NCBI GenBank assembly: GCA_026008535.1
Contig: BRKX01000014.1
Coordinates: 43,840,506-43,904,505 of the forward strand
Length of the DNA: 64,000 bases
From: Perilla frutescens
Lineage: Eukaryota > Streptophyta > Magnoliopsida > Lamiales > Lamiaceae
Direction: 5' to 3'
The translations under genes and the position numbers were made by a program. This document shows, piece after piece, positions 30,696 through 41,690 of the stretch. The notes beneath the pieces were generated by a model. It did no database searches, was not told the DNA's origin, and was given only the letters and a program-made list of their open reading frames with translations. The first letter of the stretch is position 1; every line of letters begins with the position of its first letter.

Positions 30696-31170
30696 TCCCT
30701 TCCCACCTGTCGAGCCGACGACGTTAACCAACGGCGCTTCTCGGGAGGCAACCCGATTTCTTTCCCCTTCTTGTTCCATTTATTTACTGTTTTATTTTCT
30801 ACTATTTTTATTTGCATATTTTTATTCTTTTATTTGTTTTTCGTTTTATATATATATATATAAAAAAAACATCACATCAAAGAAACATTTGTCTCGGAGG
30901 AATTATGCTAATTCATCTAAGTGTTAGTAGTTTTGCTTCTAAGTGTGGGGTAAGGGGGCATCAGTTTAATTTTCTAAGTAAGGAGGGGCTAAGTTGCAAT
31001 TTACACAATTATATTTGGGGGATTTTGCCCTTAGCCCTAATTTGATATAATTTAACCCCTTTTCCCCCAATTTGAATTGTTATAGCACTTCTCCTATTTT
31101 TTTTTACTACTTGTAGAACTCCCATGTCTCTTCAACTCCCTAACCGCCTCTTCTCACCGGACCGCCCATC
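30696..31170 (+). other. Element D spacer between pol and ORF2
   Basis: Non-coding. Contains GGGAGGCAACCC (30743-30754), a T-rich tract with a TA microsatellite (about 30850-30862) and a polypurine-like AAGTGTGGGGTAAGGGGG (30941-30958) that resembles the terminal PPT of the same element. Confidence 0.6.
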
Positions 31171-32667
31171 ATGGCCAAAAGAAAAGCCTCCAAGCCTGCC
31201 GCCACACCACCGCAACCTTCGCCTGCAGCCCACACTGCCGGCGACCATTCCCCGCCTCGCACACGCGGCCGCGCGCTCGCCGGTGGCTCCAAGAAGCACA
31301 AACTTTCAATCGGCCCTTCTGCTTCCGCTTGCGCCCCTTCACCATCGCCAGAACCTGCCGGACCGGTACTTACCCCGTCTCCTCCGCCTTCTACCGCCAC
31401 CACACCCCCTCATGCCACATCGCCACCGCGATCATCCTCCTCTTCACCACCACGCCGGATTCGAAGCAAATCCACCGCCGGCCGCCCTAACCGCCGCGTC
31501 GTCGCCACCGACTCTTCCCGCATAGCCTCGACCGACATTTAACCATCTCTGACCTCCACACACCCGGCTTCGATGTCTCCCACTTCATCACCGCCCTCTC
31601 CTGCTCGAGTGGACCCGTCACCGCCTGCCGCACCCTCTTTCTCTCGCCGCCGTTCCAGTCGTCATCTGCCATTCCACCCGGTTGAGGAGATTAACCGCCG
31701 CCTGCAACAAAATTTGATTCGGGTGATTCTCGGCCCGCGGCTGCTCGATTAGGTTAGCGTCGCACCACTTGGGGTAAACGATTCTATCCGTTCTAATTTT
31801 CGATCAATCGGGTGGGAACTCCTGCTTGATATTTCCCGCCCGGTTTATCATGTTTTGACGGTCAAATTCTTGTCTTCTTTCGTGTTTAAGGCCGCTAGTT
31901 CTTTTAATGATTCGTATGCTATTCTTTTTTTATTGCGGGGACGGGAATTTAATATGTCTGTGAACACGTTGAATGTGATGTTGGGTTTAGAATCTGCTCT
32001 TTCTGTGACTGAGGATGATTATGATTATGCTTGGTGTGATATACCTAAGGAGCATGCTTTGACTATTTCAGATCATTGGTGTGAGTTATCTGTGGATGAT
32101 CACTATGTGCCGCGTTTGTCTAAGAGTGCCAATATCTGTGACGATGCCTTACGTTTGTGTCATCGGTTCTTGTCTTTAAATTTCTTTGGTCGGGTCGATA
32201 TACTTAGCATTGTCACAAAGCAGGAGGTATTTTTGTTAACATGCATGTTGAAGCATGAAAGGGTCAACTTTGGTTTTTGGTTAGCTTTACAGTGGCGGTA
32301 CATCGCTAATCACCCCCATGGTAAAATCCTCCTTGGTCATTTCATCACCTTGTTGGCTGAAAAATTGAAAGTAGATGTCACTGGTTTAGAGTCCATTCCC
32401 CCCACTGTTCTTACTTTGACTGAGTTGAACCATATGCGTTTGCTTTTCATTAACACCTCCGGGCACTATTAGTTAGCACGACCGGGTGTTTCAACCCCGA
32501 GTCCTTCTGTGGTTGTAGGTCCATCCGCCCCATCCATTTCTCTACTACCAGCCATTGAGGGCTTGATCACCTAGGCCACTCAATAGATCCTCCACCGCCT
32601 CGATGACATTGATGGGAGACTCACCGCCCTGGAGCAAGTCGTGATTCATCTGAGCGACACCCCTTGA
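31171..32667 (+). pseudogene. Element D second ORF (Athila-type ORF2, formerly called env-like), broken
   Basis: One frame from ATG 31171 to TGA 32665-32667 with internal stops at 31540-31542, 31750-31752, 32470-32472 and two more near 32570-32590. The first ~120 residues are Pro/Ser/Arg-rich with basic stretches (KRKASK, RSKSTAGRPNRR). The middle (about 31750-32470) has the globular domain found in the extra ORF of Athila elements (Pfam calls a similar region a putative plant transposon protein), for example FLLRGREFNMSVNTLNVMLG and RHRFLSLNFFGRV-like blocks. The end (LHRLDDIDGRLTALEQVVIHL) could be a coiled coil. I see no signal peptide or clear membrane segment, so an envelope role is not supported by this copy. 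Confidence 0.75.
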
Positions 32668-34014
32668 TTGCGAGAGTATTGGTCCATTTCTACCCCTTTT
32701 TGTTGTCATTTGTTGGTTTTCTTTTTGTGTGATTTGTTTCTGCTTTGAGTACTTGTGTGTTGCTTTCTTTTACAGTGCGGACACTGTCCAATTCTAAGTG
32801 TGGGGTGGGAAAACTCATACTCATGCTTAGTTTGTATTGTGTCTGTCTGTGTTTTTCATTTTATTTTGAATGTAAGTGTGACTGTTTGGGGTTAGATATA
32901 GGAGGAGAACGGGCTGTTGTGTTGGTTTGACTGGATTGTTTGGGTTGATGATTTTGTGAATTGAATCATGTGTTTCTTGGATGTGTTTGAGAATGATGGA
33001 TGTGCATTTTGATCACTTTTGATAGCCCACATACGTGAGTTTTGAGCCTTGAGCATAAAAAAATTGAAACATCTTTATTACAGCTCGAAATCTTCTTTGA
33101 TATGAGTGTCAGATTAGGGTTGCTTGATACTTGAATTGCCTAAATGCCATGCTTGTTTGATTGTTGAGTGTATTGATGAAGATGATAAAGGCAACTAGGA
33201 ATTAACCTCATTTTGGCTTGAAATTACCCTACCCTTGCATTATCCCCTAGTAAGCCCTTTTGAGCCACAATTCCTAGTTCTTTTGAAAACCATAATTTAA
33301 CAAGCTTTAGCCTTTCATTCCTACAACTTGTTTTGTCACCTTTTGGAAAATTATGCAAGTGTTATTCTACTCTTTTGGAGCTTCAGAAAGAATTAAAAGG
33401 TGCAAATGAAAATGAAAAAAAAAAAGAGAAGTTCCCTGCCCTACTGTGGTGTTTTCAAAAAAAAAAAAAAATATATGAGAAAACTGTAGGGCAGGAGGAG
33501 TAGCAAAAGCTATATCTGAATTGAATTGAAGCATTTGAGTGCAATTGTTGAACATTGCAGCCACTTTTGAATGTTGATACACTTGCATGTTTTCCTTATT
33601 ATAGCCACTTATCCCAAAACTTTCCTACCTCTGACCCTAGCCCCATTACAACCCAAATAAAAAAGTCCTTTTGATTCGCGGATAACTTGATTAATTGATG
33701 CATGTTTTGACATAAGGGCAATTGTTTGTTGAAAGTATCCAATCTTGACTGAGTGAATTCTTCCTATGTTACCCTTGTTTTGAGTGAATTTTGAGAGAAT
33801 CTTTGGTGAGGCTGGATCGAGATGCACAATCCTAACTCGAATAAAGAGTGTACACTGATTAATGAAACAAAATTGGGTTCTGGTATGTGGTTGGTTACAT
33901 GACAGCCTGGCCTTCTACTATTTTCTGATCAAAGACAGTTCCCGTTTGCATTTGTGTTTTTAAGTCTTTGTGTGTGTTTTGTGTTTGAGTGTGCTTGAGG
34001 ACAAGCAATGTCTT
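32668..34014 (+). other. Element D 3' untranslated region
   Basis: No gene. It has a second polypurine-like site (TAAGTGTGGGGTGGGA, about 32795-32810), two A runs (about 33416-33425 and 33457-33470) and a strong inverted repeat (33435-33495). The last part holds GTGCTTGAGGACAAGCAA, just before the PPT, a feature common in Athila and Tat elements. Confidence 0.6.
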
Positions 34015-34028
34015 AGTATGGGGTAGTT
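34015..34028 (+). other. Polypurine tract of element D
   Basis: AGTATGGGGTAGTT directly before the 3' LTR (TGATTGG at 34029). Confidence 0.8.
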
Positions 34029-35435
34029 TGATTGGACAATATTTTCCTAAGTTTTGGGGTCTGTTTGATGTTTATTATTGCTATGTAATTACCCTATTGC
34101 TCTATTTTGTGGGAAGAAGTGTCTTTTGAGTTGAATGCAGGTAGCTAGCCCCATAGTGAAGAAAGAGCCGAGAATCTAGACTAAAGCTGCGCATTTTGAT
34201 ATAAGGAGATTCGAAGCCGCAGTCAGTAAGGGCATACTGCAGGAGCTAACAACTTCTAGGCGCAGTTCATGGGCTTTGACAATTGGAACTGGGCCGATCC
34301 ATTCTTTTTTAGACTTCCAGTGGGCCCAGACGTAAATTACAGCTCGGGAATTGTTTGGAGGCGGTGATAAAGAAGTCCACAGCCCTAAGGATTCTTTTTG
34401 GTCAACTTACCTTGTTTAGATATATCTAGATTTTTGTTTCCTTGTTAAGATAAACTCTATTATGGATATTAGATATATTAGGATCTCTTTTAATTAGGAT
34501 CGGACAATTCAGAATTAGGAACAGACGCACGCGAGACCAGAGACGCGATTCTATTCAGTTTTCATATTTCTTCTTTTCCAATTCATCATGTTCCGATTCG
34601 ATAATTTTATGCGATCGAGTTTCATAATGAATTCCAGCTAAGTTTAACTATATCTCGGGTGACAACTTAACGAAGCTCTAGCCAACTAAATCGTGAGATC
34701 TAATTGCTTTATCGTTTAATCGAATTCATGTATCTGTTGTTCTTAATTTTCGTGTCGTTTAATTATTTCGGTGTTGCTAGGTAGTTGCAAATATTTAGTA
34801 ATACGAAATTAATTAGTAGCAAATTAAACCGGCCATCCGTAATTGTGGTTTAGGTTTGATTAGTGGTAAAACGGTTCTTCAGAGCCAGGGGAATAACAGT
34901 CAAGTCTCGATTGTCCTGTGTCAGAGTCAGTTGGATTTGAATCGGGTTTCTCTAGGATTAAATGTTGTCGGCTCATTAAACCTATAGAGTGTCTCTTACG
35001 GTTGTCAGTCGATTAGGGAAATAATTGGTGAAGTGTCTTCCTGGTTATCGAGAAATTATGGAGAAATTAGGTCGTGTCAGTAAGTGTCTTCGGCGACTAT
35101 AACTGGTTTGCATGAGTAGATTAAATTAATCTTTACATCAAGGATCAGTTAATTGAGCTAGAGTGGAGTTAGCTGGAATCTGGGATATCTCTTTAATAAT
35201 TGTTAGAATCCGTTCTCAGCATATTTGTTTATTTAATTTTATTTTATTACTGCTCTCGTTAAATTCAGTTTAAAACTCTCAAAACCCTCGTTTGAAGTTT
35301 GGATATACAGATTGGAAATAAGGAGTAATTCTCGCCAATCCCTTGGGAGACGATCCTGCTCGTCGCTGTACTCTGCAGTAAGGGCTTACCGACTGATTGT
35401 CGGGACATTTATTTTTGGTGAAAAACGACGCACCA
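34029..35435 (+). repeat. 3' LTR of element D
   Basis: 1407 bp, TGATTGGACAATATTTTCC to GACGCACCA, followed by ACGGG (35436-35440). Nearly all differences from the 5' LTR are transitions. Confidence 0.92.
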
Positions 35436-35440
35436 ACGGG

Positions 35441-36133
35441 GAATAATTGAACTAAAGGAGAAAGCATATTCACAAATATGTATTAAATTGGTAAGTCAGT
35501 ATTACTTCTTTAGCGAAATAAAAGTAGTATTTAATTTATTTAATAATATCCTAAGTTTATTGGATATTGAAAATTAAATAAATTAGTAGGCCAATTTAAT
35601 ATTCTTCTAGATCCCTGTTGTAGCCCAATATGACTTTAATTGACTGGAGATGGAAAAAGAGATAGAGGCCCAAACCCAGTAGGGTTGGGACACTGAATTA
35701 TCGCCCATCCCCATATAAATAAAGAAGTGGGGGACGAAAATTTCAAGGTTACAAATCAGTTTCTCTGTGTTCTCTTTATCTCCACAGTATCCATGACTAT
35801 CTAGTAGATTTCAGCCCACCCTGAATCTAGATACAGTCCAAGAATACAGCAGAAGATCGAGATGTCGAATTGCACAGTAAGGGGTGCCGATTACATTATA
35901 CACAACAACAAGATTAGACCATTTAATCTTGTCCTCAATCTATCGTTCATTTGTAAGTGTTTTTCGGTGTTCTATATTTCCATTTTTAGTAGAACCGAAA
36001 ACTGGATTACATGTTTAATTCAACTCAGTTTATTAAAACATATGAGCTGCATAAATATATGACATATATGACATTAGGATTCAAGAATATCCAAAGAGAT
36101 CCTGCGGTGGTTTAATTCAAAAAAACCCCAACA
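35441..36133 (+). repeat. 3' LTR of element C, right piece
   Basis: Resumes after the element D insertion and ends CCCCAACA, giving TGTT...AACA ends for the whole 1422-bp LTR. A short open frame inside (35862-36062) has no protein resemblance. To the right starts the B-family LTR remnant N. Confidence 0.78.
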
Positions 36134-36565
36134 GGTATAGAACTGTTTTTGGGCTTATTCTAGTTTCCTAGTTTCTTTAGAACTCTAATAGGGTTTATTT
36201 ATTATTTCCAACCTATGTAAGGTTTTTAAAACATATTTTTGGAATAGATTATGAATGTAGATCATTCATTCATATAAAACATGAGTTTTATTTTTTCTCT
36301 CTATGAGATTTATTCGGGTTTCACAATACATCGCGAGATTCAATCTAACTTATCAAACGGGTTCATCATCCTCATTTGTGGCGTCTTCAACATTAAATCC
36401 AAGTTCATGTTTCCGTTCGATAGTGGGTAGCAGATTTAATAATTCGTGGTTCAACATCATTATGAGGCTAGGGTTTGGATGATCCATCCATTCCGTTCAT
36501 GTAACTTGATACTCCTCCCGAAAATAACTACAGTCGTCATCATTGTGTCAACGAGGATCGCATGA
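36134..36565 (+). repeat. N: right part of an old B-family LTR, plus orientation
   Basis: Aligns, with heavy divergence, to 59030-59424 of the L LTR: TTTCCTAGTTT, CGGGTTTCACAATACA, TGTGGCGTCTTCA, GGCTAGGGTTTGGAT, ATACTCCT, and GAGGATCGCATGA at the end where L has AGGATCGCATCA. Its left part was displaced by element C and lies outside the window. No primer site follows, so it is either a solo LTR or the end of a plus-strand element. Confidence 0.75.
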
Positions 36566-36566
36566 A

Positions 36567-36704
36567 GTACTATGGGTAAAACAACAATTAAAGGACTACA
36601 AAGTGCCCATAATTTGTGACAACAACAGTACAATTGCAATCGCACAAAATCCAGTGTTATACTCCAGAACCAAGCACATTGACATAAGGCATCACTTCAT
36701 AAGA
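36567..36704 (+). pseudogene. O: Ty1/copia RNase H fragment
   Basis: Forty-six codons read VLWVKQQLKDYKVPIICDNN, then STIAIAQNPVLYSRTKHIDI and RHHFIR, the C-terminal part of copia RNase H (the D-N-x-S and H-T-K-H-I-D-I blocks). It starts right at the end of LTR remnant N, so N probably inserted into this copia copy. The rest is not seen in the window. Confidence 0.78.
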
Positions 36705-36776
36705 ATTTTTTACAGAATTGCTTTTTTAATTTCTAAATTCAATTTCACTGTGTTGTTCGGAGTAGGTAGATAAAAA

Positions 36777-36986
36777 ATGAGTCTAGATCGTCAATGGATG
36801 TACCGGCGCTATCTTGGTAATGGTGCTTTAAATCCAGACTTTCTGAATGGACTTGAATCTTTTATCGAGTTTTGTTGTAGCCAACCTGCCTTCTTGGATA
36901 GGGATAAAATTAAGTGTCCATGTCATAAATATACGAATATTCCATTTTAATAACCGCATACTGTTTGATGAGGCTATCACAAGCTT
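36777..36986 (+). pseudogene. H: CACTA (En/Spm) transposase, N-terminal part
   Basis: From ATG 36777: SLDRQWMYRRYLGNGALNPD, then FLNGLESFIEFCCSQPAFLD and KIKCPCHKYTN. This is the transposase-associated domain of TNP2-type CACTA elements, with its conserved C-P-C-x-K-C/Y. A stop at 36948-36950 is followed by ILFDEAITSF in another frame. The G LTR interrupts it. Confidence 0.8.
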
Positions 36987-38340
36987 TGATGAATCAAACC
37001 CGGAAATGGAAATCTGAGGACCTGTGATGAGACTTCGAGCCAAGAGATTGCAAGAGTATTTTCAAGTGTTGGTTCGCAAGAAGCTCGAGGAAGAACCAAG
37101 TCAAGACAGCTCAAGATTGGTGACCGTTTTGAAGTTTGAAGCTGAAGAAGCTCGAGTACAGCCTAACACGGACCGTGCCATATGACATGCACAAAAGCAC
37201 GACTTGTGCAACCTTTACCGAGAGTTTCAAAATTTGGAAAAATACCTAGCACGGACCGTGCTACCCGACATTACCAAATCTGAACTTGTTTTGATCCCGA
37301 TTTTCGTACCATACTATAGTATTATTTTAAACTATAGTATATAAACATTTTAAGTCAGTTTTTATTATTTAATTAATGTAATTTTCGGATTTATTTGAGT
37401 TATAGGTTGACTAGGTTTTATTTAAGGTAATTTACTACCTTCGTTAGAACTCTAGTCTAGGTAATTTTCCTAGTCCACTTTGGACAAGTTTTTCTTTTAT
37501 TTTTTAGGGTAAATTTCGTGCACCTTATTCTTATAAATAGGGGAACAATGTTTCTTTCATTCTTTAGACATTATTGAATTAAATTTGCCTTTGCATACAA
37601 TTGTGTCTCAACCCTCTTAAAGCTTTTGTTTATTTTCTTCGAAAATATCCATTCTTGAAGCCTAGAAATTTCAAGTCTTATATCAAGGGGACATTGTAAT
37701 TTTCACGAGGAATTAGGGTGAACTCGCCACTGAGGAGTAACATAGAGATTAATGTTCATCGTACAAGATACGTCGGGGATTAATCAGGTTGCAAATCACA
37801 ACACCAACATCATCAATCATCCTTCATCAATCGACGACCTTCCATCATCCATCATCGTTTATGACCCTTCCATTCTACAAGAGTTCGAGTACAAGTCCAT
37901 CGAGTTCTACACTTGCTATTCAAGCCGTCTATAACACCCATTCGTAAGTACATCTTTGCCTTATCATACCCTATCTACTCAACCCATTCTAAACCCCACA
38001 AACACATATCATACGTCCCATACTTTCCCAATCATCCATCGATCCAATTCAGCCCTTCGTGTTTGGATTTTGTGTATTGGTTTTGTGTCATTGTCAAGGT
38101 ATCATAATTAGGTCTAGATTATTTTTGTTCAATTATTAAGTCGTTCTTTTCTTATTTCTTTTTGTTTGATTTTTATTTGAGTCTTTAGAATAGAATTGAA
38201 TCCTTCCATAGTTGACCTGTTCGATCTAGAAGTCTTTCGGGCGTCTTTTGTATCCTGTATTGATTTATCTGTCTGGGTTACATAACCGTTTGACTCCACA
38301 TTACGAAATACGGATTTGTTTGAAATTACGATACTTGGAC
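36987..38340 (+). repeat. G: E-related LTR inside the CACTA remnant
   Basis: Starts TGATGAATC at 36987 and resembles the E LTR along its length. Shared features are the coding tail GPVMRLRAKRLQEYFQVLVR (from 37018), TTATTATTTAATTAATGTAA, TTGACTAGGTTTTATTTAAG, a TATA box (CTTATAAATAGGGG near 37528) and a GTAAGT at 37944-37949. The right edge is not sharp: the expected ...GTATCA end and a duplication of AGCTT were not found, so the end at 38340 is approximate. Confidence 0.68.
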
Positions 38341-38349
38341 ATTTCAAGG

Positions 38350-39257
38350 GGAAATTAACAGACCCGAGCGTATTGAATGGGATATGGTTGATGATGAATG
38401 TTTAGATATGTTGCTGGTCCACAATACCACATAAACACCACGGATGATGATGAAGAGACCCCGAATCCTGATGCACAATGCTTTTACGACATGTCTAAGG
38501 ATGCGGATAAAGAATTGTGGCCCGATTGTGAGCAACATTCCCAGTTATCACCGGTGGCATGTCTAATGGCCATCAAGTCTGAGAACAACATGTCGAAAAA
38601 GTGCTTTCAATAGATAACACAGCTGATGCTGGAGATTGTTCCAGAGAACAATCAGGTCCTCTCAAACTTCTACAACACTAAAAAATTACTTCGTGGGATG
38701 GGGTTACCTGTTGAGAAGATTGATTGCTGCATCAACAACTGCATGATCTATTGGTCGGGTGTTACTAAATTGGTATAATGCAAAATTTCTGGCCAATCTC
38801 GATTCAAACTAGTCAGTCGGCGTGCAGAGAAGAGACAAAAGACAAAAGTGGCTCGCAAAAAAATGCACTAGTTTCCACTTACGCCTCGACTGCAGAGGCT
38901 TTATGCATCTAATGCTATAGCAAAGTATATGAGTTGGCATGCATCATTAATTGATGATGGTGTGATGCGACATCTAATTGACTCTCTTGCATGGAAGCAT
39001 CTGAACAATTATTTCCCTAATTTCACTTCGAAAATTCAAAATGTCCGTTTGTGTGTTTCAACAGACGGTTTCCAACCATTCGGCCAATCAGGCCAACAAT
39101 ATTCTTCATGGCCTGTTATTATTACACCGTACAATCTTCCTCCGTGGATGTGCATGAAAGAACAATTCATGTTTCTAACAGTACTTGTGCCAGGGCCACA
39201 CAATTTGAAAGAGAAGTTGGATGTATTTTTACAACCACTAATATCGGAATTGATCAA
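38350..39257 (+). pseudogene. H: CACTA (En/Spm) transposase TNP2, central part
   Basis: Reads through several stops: ETPNPDAQCFYDMSKDADKE, SQLSPVACLMAIKSENNMS, a TAG near 38613, NFYNTKKLLRGMGLPVEKID, then a stretch open from 38929 (NYFPNFTSKIQNVRLCVSTD; GFQPFGQSGQQYSSWPVIIT; PYNLPPWMCMKEQFMFLTVL; VPGPHNLKEKLDVFLQPLIS). These are the conserved blocks of TNP2 transposases around the first catalytic D (here STDGF). It stops at 39257, where element I is inserted. No CACTA terminal repeats were found. Confidence 0.85.
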
Positions 39258-40371
39258 TAATGTGATCTCAACATGATAAAGACCACGACCAAAAAAGTAC
39301 GCAGACAACAAGAATGCAACACACATCGGTAATGTTAGGATTCAATACCAACAAACTAGATATGAATAGAATATCAAAGTAAATGCGGAATTAAACAATA
39401 GATGACTCGATTAATGTACTGAATTAGACTCGACCAATTAGACACATAAACACCTAGATTATGACTCAACTAAATAAAACACAATCAAATAAACACTTAG
39501 ATTTATGACAGATTTATTATACGTGTTAATTAAGGAGAATTGAGCACGTATGAAGATGGAACGAATTATGGGTGTGTGTTAGGGTTGGAATGGATCAAAG
39601 GATGATGATGATGTGTACGATATGTATAGATGGAAGATGGTGAACGATGAAGATGAATAAACAAGGTAGAAGAAGATTACTTACTCGAACCCCCCCGTCT
39701 TGCGGTGAAGACGAAATGCGATATCTCGTAAACTCTGGATTGATAGCAACTCGCCCTAGAACTCAATGGATCTAGAAAAAGCTTGAGATAGGACTTATGA
39801 TTTGTTAGGTCACAAGAACATGTAGTTGTGTTGATCAACCTTTGGATCATGAGACAAAGAGAATTAAAACTCGATTTATTCATGCAATGTCTAAGTTAAA
39901 AATAACATAATGTTATCCTATATATACTAACATAATGGATGAAATTAAGGGCCCTAAATAACTAGATAAGGCCAAAAATAAAGAGTCCTAATAAAACTAG
40001 GATTGTTTCCTTAATTAAAAATCTATTTTAAGGAAAAATCCAAAAATACCAAAAATAAGATAATAAAATATAAACTAGATAAAAATAAATCCCAAATAGA
40101 TTTGGGCCTTCAAAGTTGACGTGTTGGGCTCCAAAGTGGGTTGATTTACACGCCATCTCCTTAAGCTTGGTCTTTTTGGGCTGGATCATCAATTGCCAAC
40201 ATAGTGACAATTCTCGGGCTGCATTTATCCTCTTGCTCTCCAACTTCGAACTTCCTTCTAATTAACACTTGTAAATATTGTTGAAGTTCTTTAGCACGAA
40301 GTCCTGTAACTGGACCTCTCAACTGTAGCTCGACGTCTTCCTCTTCATTGTTGCTTGGCTTGGTCTCATCT
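39258..40371 (-). repeat. 3' LTR of element I (1114 bp)
   Basis: Plus strand TAATGTGATCTC (TGATG expected) to GGTCTCATCT (CATCA expected). It has a minus-strand TATA region near 39915-39926, a minus-strand GTAAGT at 39684-39679 and, at the right, coding sequence for the Pol tail (GPVTGLRAKELQQYLQVLIR), read on the minus strand. Confidence 0.85.
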
Positions 40372-41690
40372 TTCCTCCCTACCGAAAAGAATTCATCCTC
40401 GAATTCACATGCTCCTCATGCTAGAACTCATCTGTAGAAAAAGGGGAAAGATCAGCAACATTAAATGTAGATGAACACTTATACTCATATGGTAAATCAA
40501 TGCGATACGCATTGTCATTGACACGGCTCAGAATGGTGAACGGTCCATCTCCTCTGGGCATCAACTTGGATTTACGCAAATTAGGAAAATGACCTAGACT
40601 TAAATGAATCCAAACTCAATCCCCAGGCTGGAAAATCACTTTCTTGCATCGAACATTGCGTTGGGTAGCCGTACGAATACCGACTTGCTCGATGCGTGCC
40701 TGAACTTTCTCATGCATCTCTCACACATAGTCAACTTTCTTTGTACCTTTAACACTTGTTAGATGCTCAACAGGTAAAGGTGTTATATCAGTAGGAGTTA
40801 AAGGATTAAATCCATAAACAACTTCAAATGGGGACATATTTATAGATGAATGAACAACACGATTGTATGCAAATTCAGCAAATGGCAAACAATCTTCCAA
40901 TGATTTCAAGTTATTTTTAACCAAAGAATACAGCAAAGTACCTAAGGTTCTATTCAGTACTTCAGTTTGACCGTCAGTTTGTGGGTGACATGCAGTAGAG
41001 AAAAGCAACTTGGTACCTAGTTTACCCACATAAAACTCGCCAGAAATGTGCTAAAAACTTAGAATCCCTATCACTAACAATAGTTCTAGGAATACCATGT
41101 AATCGCACAACATTCACAAAGAATAAATTGGCAACATGAACAGCATCATCGATTTTACGGCATGCAATGAAGTGTGCCATCTTGGAAAACTGATCAACCA
41201 CAACAAAAATGGCATCCTTACCTGACCTTCTCCGTGTCACACCCAGAATAAAATCTATAGACAGATCAATCCAAGGTGAAGATGGTGCAGGTAAAGGCGT
41301 GTATAAACCAAATGGATGTAAAGTAGATTTCGACTTCTTACATGCAATGCATCTACTACGCACATTCTCAACATCATGCTTCATATGCGGCTAGAAAAAA
41401 TGTTCATGCAACAAGTTCAATGTTTTTGACACACCAAAGTGGCCCATTAAACCTCCCGCATGCGATTCTAAAACTAGCAATTCACGCATAGAAGACTTAG
41501 TTATGCATAACTGTGATCCCTTGAAAAGAAAACCATCATGCACATAGAAACCATCATAAGCTCGAGATTTTGAACAACAAGTAGTATAAATCGGTGCAAA
41601 ATACTCATCACACGCATACAACTCCTTGATTGCATCAAATCCCAACATCTTGGCATGCATTAGGTTCAAGAGAACATACCTTCGAGATAA
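40372..41690 (-). pseudogene. Element I integrase (broken)
   Basis: Minus-strand pieces 41690-41391, 41384-41022 and 41029-40721, with the C-terminal part to 40380. Landmarks are SHAGGLMGHFGVSKTLNLLH, CIACKKSKS, WIDLSIDFILGV, SDRDSKFLAHFW, CHPQTDGQTEVLNRTL, NPLTPTDITPLPVEHLTSVK and an SH3-like end (GDGPFTILSRV region near 40500-40560). Frames change near 41388 and 41025, and a stop lies near 40718. The PPT is the purine run on the minus strand at 40372-40384. Confidence 0.86.

Larger units (their letters stand above)
17687..35435 (+). mobile_element. Element D: Athila-like Ty3/gypsy retrotransposon with element E inside
   Basis: Both LTRs are 1407 bp (17687-19093 and 34029-35435) and differ at roughly 45 positions by eye (about 3%), mostly transitions. 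A tRNA-Asp-type primer site, gag, protease, RT-RNase H, integrase and a second ORF with the Athila-type domain follow in order. The target duplication is ACGGG. Without E (5976 bp plus a 5-bp duplication) it is about 11.8 kb. Athila assignment rests on the primer site, the MDDF RT box and the extra ORF downstream of integrase. Confidence 0.92.
14570..36133 (+). mobile_element. Element C: Ty1/copia retrotransposon, degenerate, carries B and D
   Basis: Plus-strand copia remains: the end of integrase (from 14570), the variable linker, RT, RNase H, PPT and a 3' LTR in two pieces (16958-17686 and 35441-36133, 1422 bp together). The part 5' of the element B insertion is outside the window. D (17687-35435) sits in the LTR with a 5-bp duplication ACGGG. 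Domain order INT before RT is diagnostic of copia. The right edge is CCCCAACA followed by B-family LTR sequence (N), the site that C inserted into. Confidence 0.87.

Noticed and set aside
31124..31525. 133-codon plus frame with Pro/His-rich peptide in element D
   Set aside because: Out of frame with the conserved ORF2 that overlaps it; its composition follows from the GC-rich Pro/Ser coding region.
31171..32667. Calling the D second ORF a functional envelope gene
   Set aside because: No signal peptide, clear transmembrane segment or fusion region is visible, and the frame has several stops; the Athila ORF2 label is all that can be supported.
33018..33600. Possible host gene between ORF2 and the 3' LTR of D
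   Set aside because: Only short frames and A/T runs; position and neighbours fit a long Athila 3' UTR.
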